Source: Aurantiochytrium sp. KH105
Taxonomy: Eukaryota; Sar; Bigyra; Thraustochytrida; Thraustochytriidae
DNA length: 64,000 bases
Direction of reading: 5' to 3'
Assembly (NCBI GenBank): GCA_003116975.1
Contig: BGKB01000110.1
Coordinates: 62,001-126,000, forward strand
Shown here: one piece after another, positions 59,144-64,000 of the stretch
Numbering within the stretch: the stretch's first letter is position 1
Layout of the letters: the number at the start of each line of letters is the position of its first letter
The notes under the pieces: generated by a model
Told to the model about the DNA's origin: nothing
Database searches by the model: none
The model's input: the letters and a program-made list of their open reading frames with translations, nothing else
Position numbers and translations under genes: made by a program

Positions 59144-62100
59144 CGAGCAGCAGCGTGAACAGGGCGCCGCTCCTGGCGCAGCCGCCGTCGCCGCCGGGGC
59201 CCGCGCGGAGGCAGCGGTCGGCCCCCGGGGCGGGCGAGGCGCGGCGGCAGCTGTCGCCGCTGCGCGCGACGCTGTCGGCGCCCGCGGAGGCGAGCGGCGA
59301 GGAGGCGCTGCGGCGGCGGCAGCGGTTCGAGGCGGCGCGGCAGGAGGCGCGCGCTTACGTGAGCGCGTACGAGGCGGCGTCGCGGCGGGAGCGCGAGGAG
59401 GCGCAGGCGCGGCAGCAGCGGCAGGCGCGCGAGCAGGCGTGGGAGGAGGCGCAGGAGGACAGGTCCGCGGCGGCGGCCGGCAGGCGGCTCTCGGACGAGC
59501 GGCGCGGCGTGGAGGCGCGCCGCCGCGAGCGCAGGGGCAACGACGACGCCGAGGCGGAGCTCCAGGCGCAGGCGGCGGCGGGAGGAGGAGGACAAGGAGA
59601 ACAACGAGAAGAAGGAGGGCGCACTCGCAGGCCGCGGCCCAGAGCCCTTGCGAACGAAGCCGGAGAAGCAGTGGGGCCTGCTGCGGGGCGTGCTGTAGGT
59701 CCTGCGAGCTGGCACGTCCACAGCTGCTGTAGCAGCGACGGAAAGCGCTGCGGGAACTGCGCGCGCCTGGGGGAGGGGCGCGCGCTGGGGGAGGGCAGCG
59801 CGGGAGAAAATCGCCCCTCAGCGCGGCGACGCAGAGGCACAGAGAGAGGCGGCGCCGCCCCCTTTCAGGAGCCGGAGGGGGAGGAGGTGATGAAGATGAC
59901 GGGGCGAAAGAAGGCGGAGACGGCGGAGGAAGCGCAGCGGGAGAGGAGAAAGGGCGGCAGAGGGGGGGAGGGCGAGGAGCAGAAGCAGCAGAAGCAGCAG
60001 AAGCTGGAGGCCGGGCGGCAGCAGACACGCAGCGCAGACAGCAGCGGCAGCAGCGGCGCGCGCGAGCAGGAGGCGCGCGCGCGCGAGGGAAAGACGGAGC
60101 CGCGGGCGGGCGCCGCGGCGCGGGAGGCGGGCGGCAGCAGGCGCGCGGCGCGGCTGGCGCTCGGGCAGCTGAGCGCGCTGCACGAGCCCGTGTGGAGGAC
60201 GGTCGAGGCCGTCGGAGGAGGAGAAGCAGCAGCAGGAGCAGCCACGAGGAGAGGCAGCGTCGACCGGGCCGCCAAGGGCGACGAGCAGCAAGAGCAGGAC
60301 GCACGGGGCTGCGCCGTAGCGAGGCCGCCACCGCCCTCCTCGTCGGCGAACGCCGGGCCCGCCGGCCGCGGCCGCAGAGGCCGCGGGCGCTCGGACTGTC
60401 TGCGGCCCGCCGCAGGCACCGGCACCGGCACCGGCAAGAGCAACCTCTACAACCACAACAATCACGTCAACAACTCTCCTTACGCCTACGCTTCCTCATC
60501 CTACCCCAGCAAGCAGGAGATCGTAGCCTCGGGCCTGGGCAACGAACTTGACTTTGACGAACTCGACCTCGTCTTTGACGCCGCCAATCTCGAGTTCGAC
60601 GAGTCCAGCGACGACGAATACGAAGCTGACTCTCTGGGCGCCACGAGTCGCATGACATCGAGAATGGGCAGCCTTCCGAATGATGGACCCACCCGCGTCG
60701 TGCTCGCACGCGGCGCAGAAAGCAACGCCGCACGCCTTACCGCCAGCGGCACCGCTGTCAAAACCTGCGAAAAGGCAGCCTGGGTCTCGGGCGGCCTCTT
60801 TGTCGCATGCGGCGATGTAGGTTTTCCCTTTCGCCTCGAGGGTAATAAATCATTACGAGCACCCGATGACGATACCGAAAACGATGACAACGAAGAGTCA
60901 CCCACCGGTGACCTTGCACCAAACGAGGACGAAGACGACGAAATTCTCTACTTTGAAGTGCGCTTCTCACGTCTCGAGGTCGGCAGCGAGGTCGCCATCG
61001 GCCTCGAGCTCGCCAGTACTCCCGACAAAATTAACTATCCGGGCTGGAATCCTGGCTCCTGGGCCTTGCATTCCAGCGGCCGTCTCTTTGCCGGTTCGGC
61101 AGCAAGCATGGCCGGCGCGTCCGCCGACCAGTTCTGCCCCCAATTCGCTCCCAACGACGTCCTTGGCTGCGGATGGGACCCCTGCAAGCGCCATGTCTTT
61201 TTCACTCGCAACGGAAAGCTTCTCGGCGTAGCCTTTAAAATCGCTCACGATGCCCGCGAGCTCGACGCCATGCCAGCCACCGCGAGCCTATTCCCTGTCC
61301 TCGGCATCCGCTCCCCCTGCGTGCATGCCTCGGTTAATTTCGGCGACTCCAGCTTTTGCTGGGACTCTTCGCGCCTCGGCAAGGTCCGGCGTGCGCGACC
61401 CGCTGTCGTCACGCCCGTCCACCTAAAGATCGGCCGTGGCACCTCTTCGAATTCTAATTCCCGCGCCTCATCAGCAACATCGGGCGGATCTTCGGACGCC
61501 TCGCTCGCATCCCTGGGCAAGACGCCGTCCGGCAGCGACCACGAAGTCGAGGCGCCACGTAATCCCGAAGGCGTGCCACGGACCATCGATCGCGGCCTCG
61601 GCCTTAATATGATCAAGGAGGCCAACGAGGCGCCCTCACGTCGCCTCATGCGTTCCTTGCGTCGCGACTCGAGCGCACATCAACAGTATTCTGACGCTTC
61701 CGCATCGCTCAGTAAGCGTCCTTTGGACATGATAGGTTCCACTGCATTACCACAAAACCCCGCGGCTCCCTCATCCAGATCAGCATCCTCAACAACAAGC
61801 GCGTCATCACCGTCGTCTCCTCGACCCGAGGACGAGGGATTGGCTGGTCGTTCGGGCCACATTGAAAAAGCCGTTCAGCTCACCTCCAAGATGTCGTCTC
61901 GGATCCAGGGCCTCCTCGATTCCCAGGCCTCGTCTACCTCGAGTCTTCATGGCAGCGACACCGGAACACTCGCTAGCGCAAGCACGGCCGCAAGCCGCGG
62001 CGCCAAGCGCGATGCCCTTCCTCGCGCTGTTTCTAAAGTTTCCTCGAATTCATCGACGAATACTTCCGACCTCGGCGCGATCACGGCCGCAAATTCGCTG

Positions 62101-64000
62101 CGGCAGGTAGATCTCGCTCTGGCGCCCGCTCTCGAAGAGGCCGTCGAGCAAGAAGTGGCAATGGAGACCACCGAGGCTCTGCGTGAACGCCTCGAACAAC
62201 TCCGAAGCGACGTCACAGAGCTGTCTGCGCAGCTCGAAGTTTTCACCAAGGCCAACTCCTCAGAGGCCGTCGAGGCGCTCGACGAGGCAAGCCTCGCAGA
62301 GGAAAAGAGCATCCTCCTCAGACACCGCATTTACAACCTCATTTGCGAAACTCCAGACGATGCTATTCTTGGCGACCTGCTCGAACTCCAGGATGCCCTC
62401 CTTACGGTCATCGACCACACCTCCCTCTTTCGCTCGCGCGTTGAGGCTGGACTTCCACCCGTCTCCGCTGAGGAGGCCAGCAAGATCTTTCGACCCACCG
62501 AGTCCTATAGCATGTCCAAAGGTTTGGCCGACAGCACCCAGGAGCTCCTCTGCAGCTTGCGCGGTGGCACAGAGCAGGCACAGCTCAATGCCGCTCGTGC
62601 GCTCGCGTACCTTGTGCGCGATGGGGAAAAGAATGCAGAGATCCGCACCTGGAGCCGGATGAACGCTTATCAAGAGGGCGCCATGAGCACGCTGTCTACG
62701 GTTCTGGCGAGCGCTCGCTGCCGCAAGAACCTCAAGCTCAAGCACGCCGTCGCCACCGCCATTGTTGCTATTGTCAGCGGGTCGTGGGTCAGCACGGACT
62801 CGACGTCGACGCTTCAGACGCTCGAGCGCTCTGCTACATCCTCGAACTCTTCCGGGTCATCCACGCGCGCAGCGGCGTACAGCCGAGCCAACGCTCAACG
62901 CCAATCGGGCATCCGAAGGCCTTCCATCGCCTCTGAGGAAGATCACCCTGCGGCTCCCACATCCGCGGCCTCACTTTCAAATGTCTCATCTACCGTGCAG
63001 ACCGAGCTCGACCCGCGCGCGGACCCACGCTTCGTCGCAAAGGGGTTTCTGGCAGAACTTCCGAGCATCATCCGCGCCTGCGGCGTTCTTGTGCGCAATG
63101 ATTGTTTTTGCTGTGATGGTCACTCGTGGAAGCATGGCCGCAAAGGATGTGTTTTTACCATGCGCGAGGCCTCGCTTGCCATTGCCAATCTGTGCATGAT
63201 CCTCGCCTACCGTGACAGCCTTCGTCTCAGTACTGGTGCGGTCCTGCCCATCGCCGATCCTGAAGACGCGATCGGCGAGTGGGTGCACCTCATGGCCGAG
63301 TCCGCGACACCGCTTCTCATGGAAATCTGTCTGGCCGCCTGCCCTGACAACGCATCTAGCCATCGCGCGACCGATGACGGGGACCTCGACGACGAGGATC
63401 CCGTCAAGGTCTGGCGCGAGGCGCGTCAGTTTGCCGTCTACTCGATCTCGGTCCTCTGCCAGTACACAAGGGCGCATCAAGTTCTCCTGGAAGAAAATGT
63501 GCTCGAGATGATCACCACCACGCTCGGCGCTGCCGATGATGTCATTGTCTATCATGCCACGCGTGCCGTCTTTTGGCTCTCCGCCGCTGCTGCTCCGCGC
63601 CTTGTATGCGACATTAGCGGGGCCGATCCTTTTGCCGGCGAGGATGTTGATCTCGTCACCGTTGGTTGGACGGTAGGCCAACTCGTCTCTTGCGGCGCCG
63701 TCGCCGCGCTCTTCAAGGTCGTCGACCGCGAAAATCTCCCCCCTGCGACGCGCAGCAGCGTGGCTGCGGCACTCGCCATCCTTTCGTCGCTTGGGCCTTG
63801 TGAACGCAAGCTTCTCGAGCTCGACGCTCCTCGTGTTCTGGGAAGTCTCGCGGGTCACTGTCTCGCGGGCGTGGTCCCCAAAGACGAGACGGGTGGCGTC
63901 ACGGTGCGTGAGCAGACCCCGCCTATGGAAGGAAAAGATGAGTCAGGTCCCATGCCGATGACTCGGCCTTCGATGGCAAGCGCGCCCCCTTTGTCCAGCG
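58849..64000 (+). CDS. SPRY-domain / armadillo-like large protein (3' end outside window)
   Basis: One frame is open from the ATG at 58849 to the last base, about 1717 codons with no stop. Residues 1-530 are very GC-rich and low-complexity (Ser tract, Gln/Arg/Glu helices, Gly/Ala), so the start is uncertain; 59890 is an alternative ATG. From about 590 the sequence is clearly protein-like. An acidic strip leads into a SPRY/B30.2 fold at about 635-845 (ILYFEVRFSRLE, VAIGLELASTPDKINYPGWNPGSW, DVLGCGWDPCKRHVFFTRNG). A Ser-rich linker and a coiled coil follow (about 1095-1140), then helical repeats of armadillo/HEAT type from about 1160 on (EQAQLNAARALAYLVRDGEKN, REARQFAVYSISVLCQYTRAH). SPRY domains bind protein partners and ARM repeats scaffold them; a ubiquitin-ligase or signalling scaffold is plausible but unproved. 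Confidence 0.8.

Noticed and set aside
59096-60331. 411-codon minus-strand frame in the GC-rich block
   Set aside because: Mainly Ala/Pro/Arg/Leu from repeats of GC-rich codons; the plus frame continues into a SPRY domain.

Overview
The window looks like nuclear DNA from an intron-poor, GC-rich microbial eukaryote. Evidence: long single-exon genes packed on both strands, TTG/GTG-extended open frames but ATG starts at the conserved protein beginnings, Gln/Asp/Ser homopolymers, eukaryote-only families (AP-4 beta, DENN, TTLL, RCC1, Las1, LsmAD), and one clear GT-AG spliceosomal intron. The flavour (GC bias, compactness, flagellar and microtubule genes, protist-style domain mosaics) fits a stramenopile such as a thraustochytrid (labyrinthulomycete). 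That placement is inference; no marker gene proves it.

Layout. 0-6.9 kb: cytosolic aspartyl-tRNA synthetase with a WHEP-like N-terminus, an RCC1-repeat protein, and a convergent membrane protein that may be a distant TRIC channel. 7-16 kb: a repeat-rich spacer, a Sec14/CRAL-TRIO protein, a C2-DENN Rab-GEF-like protein and a coiled-coil protein resembling augmin HAUS5. 16-25.6 kb: a DEAD-box/GUCT helicase divergent from a TruD/PUS7 pseudouridine synthase (with a perfect 14-bp inverted repeat between them), a small helical protein, an Mrs2/CorA-like protein with a GAN instead of GMN motif and a C-terminal EF-hand, and an Sfi1-like repeat protein. 25.8-40.7 kb: a TTLL glutamylase with a long polyQ tract, Las1, an IQ/WW/B-box-like protein, a TPR-ankyrin-LsmAD fusion and a membrane-anchored histidine phosphatase. 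41.2-52.7 kb: a coiled-coil/C2-like/multi-pass membrane protein, an acidic protein, an LRR protein whose exon 1 is found across a 194-bp intron, a TPGS1-like protein and AP-4 beta. 52.7-58.8 kb: a 6.1-kb stretch without convincing genes, full of short tandem repeats. 58.8 kb to the end: a long SPRY/armadillo-like protein that runs out of the window.

Functionally the genes are mixed, as expected for a eukaryotic chromosome: RNA metabolism (AspRS, helicase, PUS7, Las1, LsmAD), membrane traffic (Sec14, DENN, AP-4), ion transport (Mrs2-like, possible TRIC) and an apparent surplus of microtubule, centriole or flagellum candidates (TTLL, TPGS1-like, Sfi1-like, HAUS5-like, IQ-repeat protein). No CRISPR array, transposon, integrase, tRNA, rRNA or viral gene was found. 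The most unusual items are domain architectures, not a new defence or mobile system.
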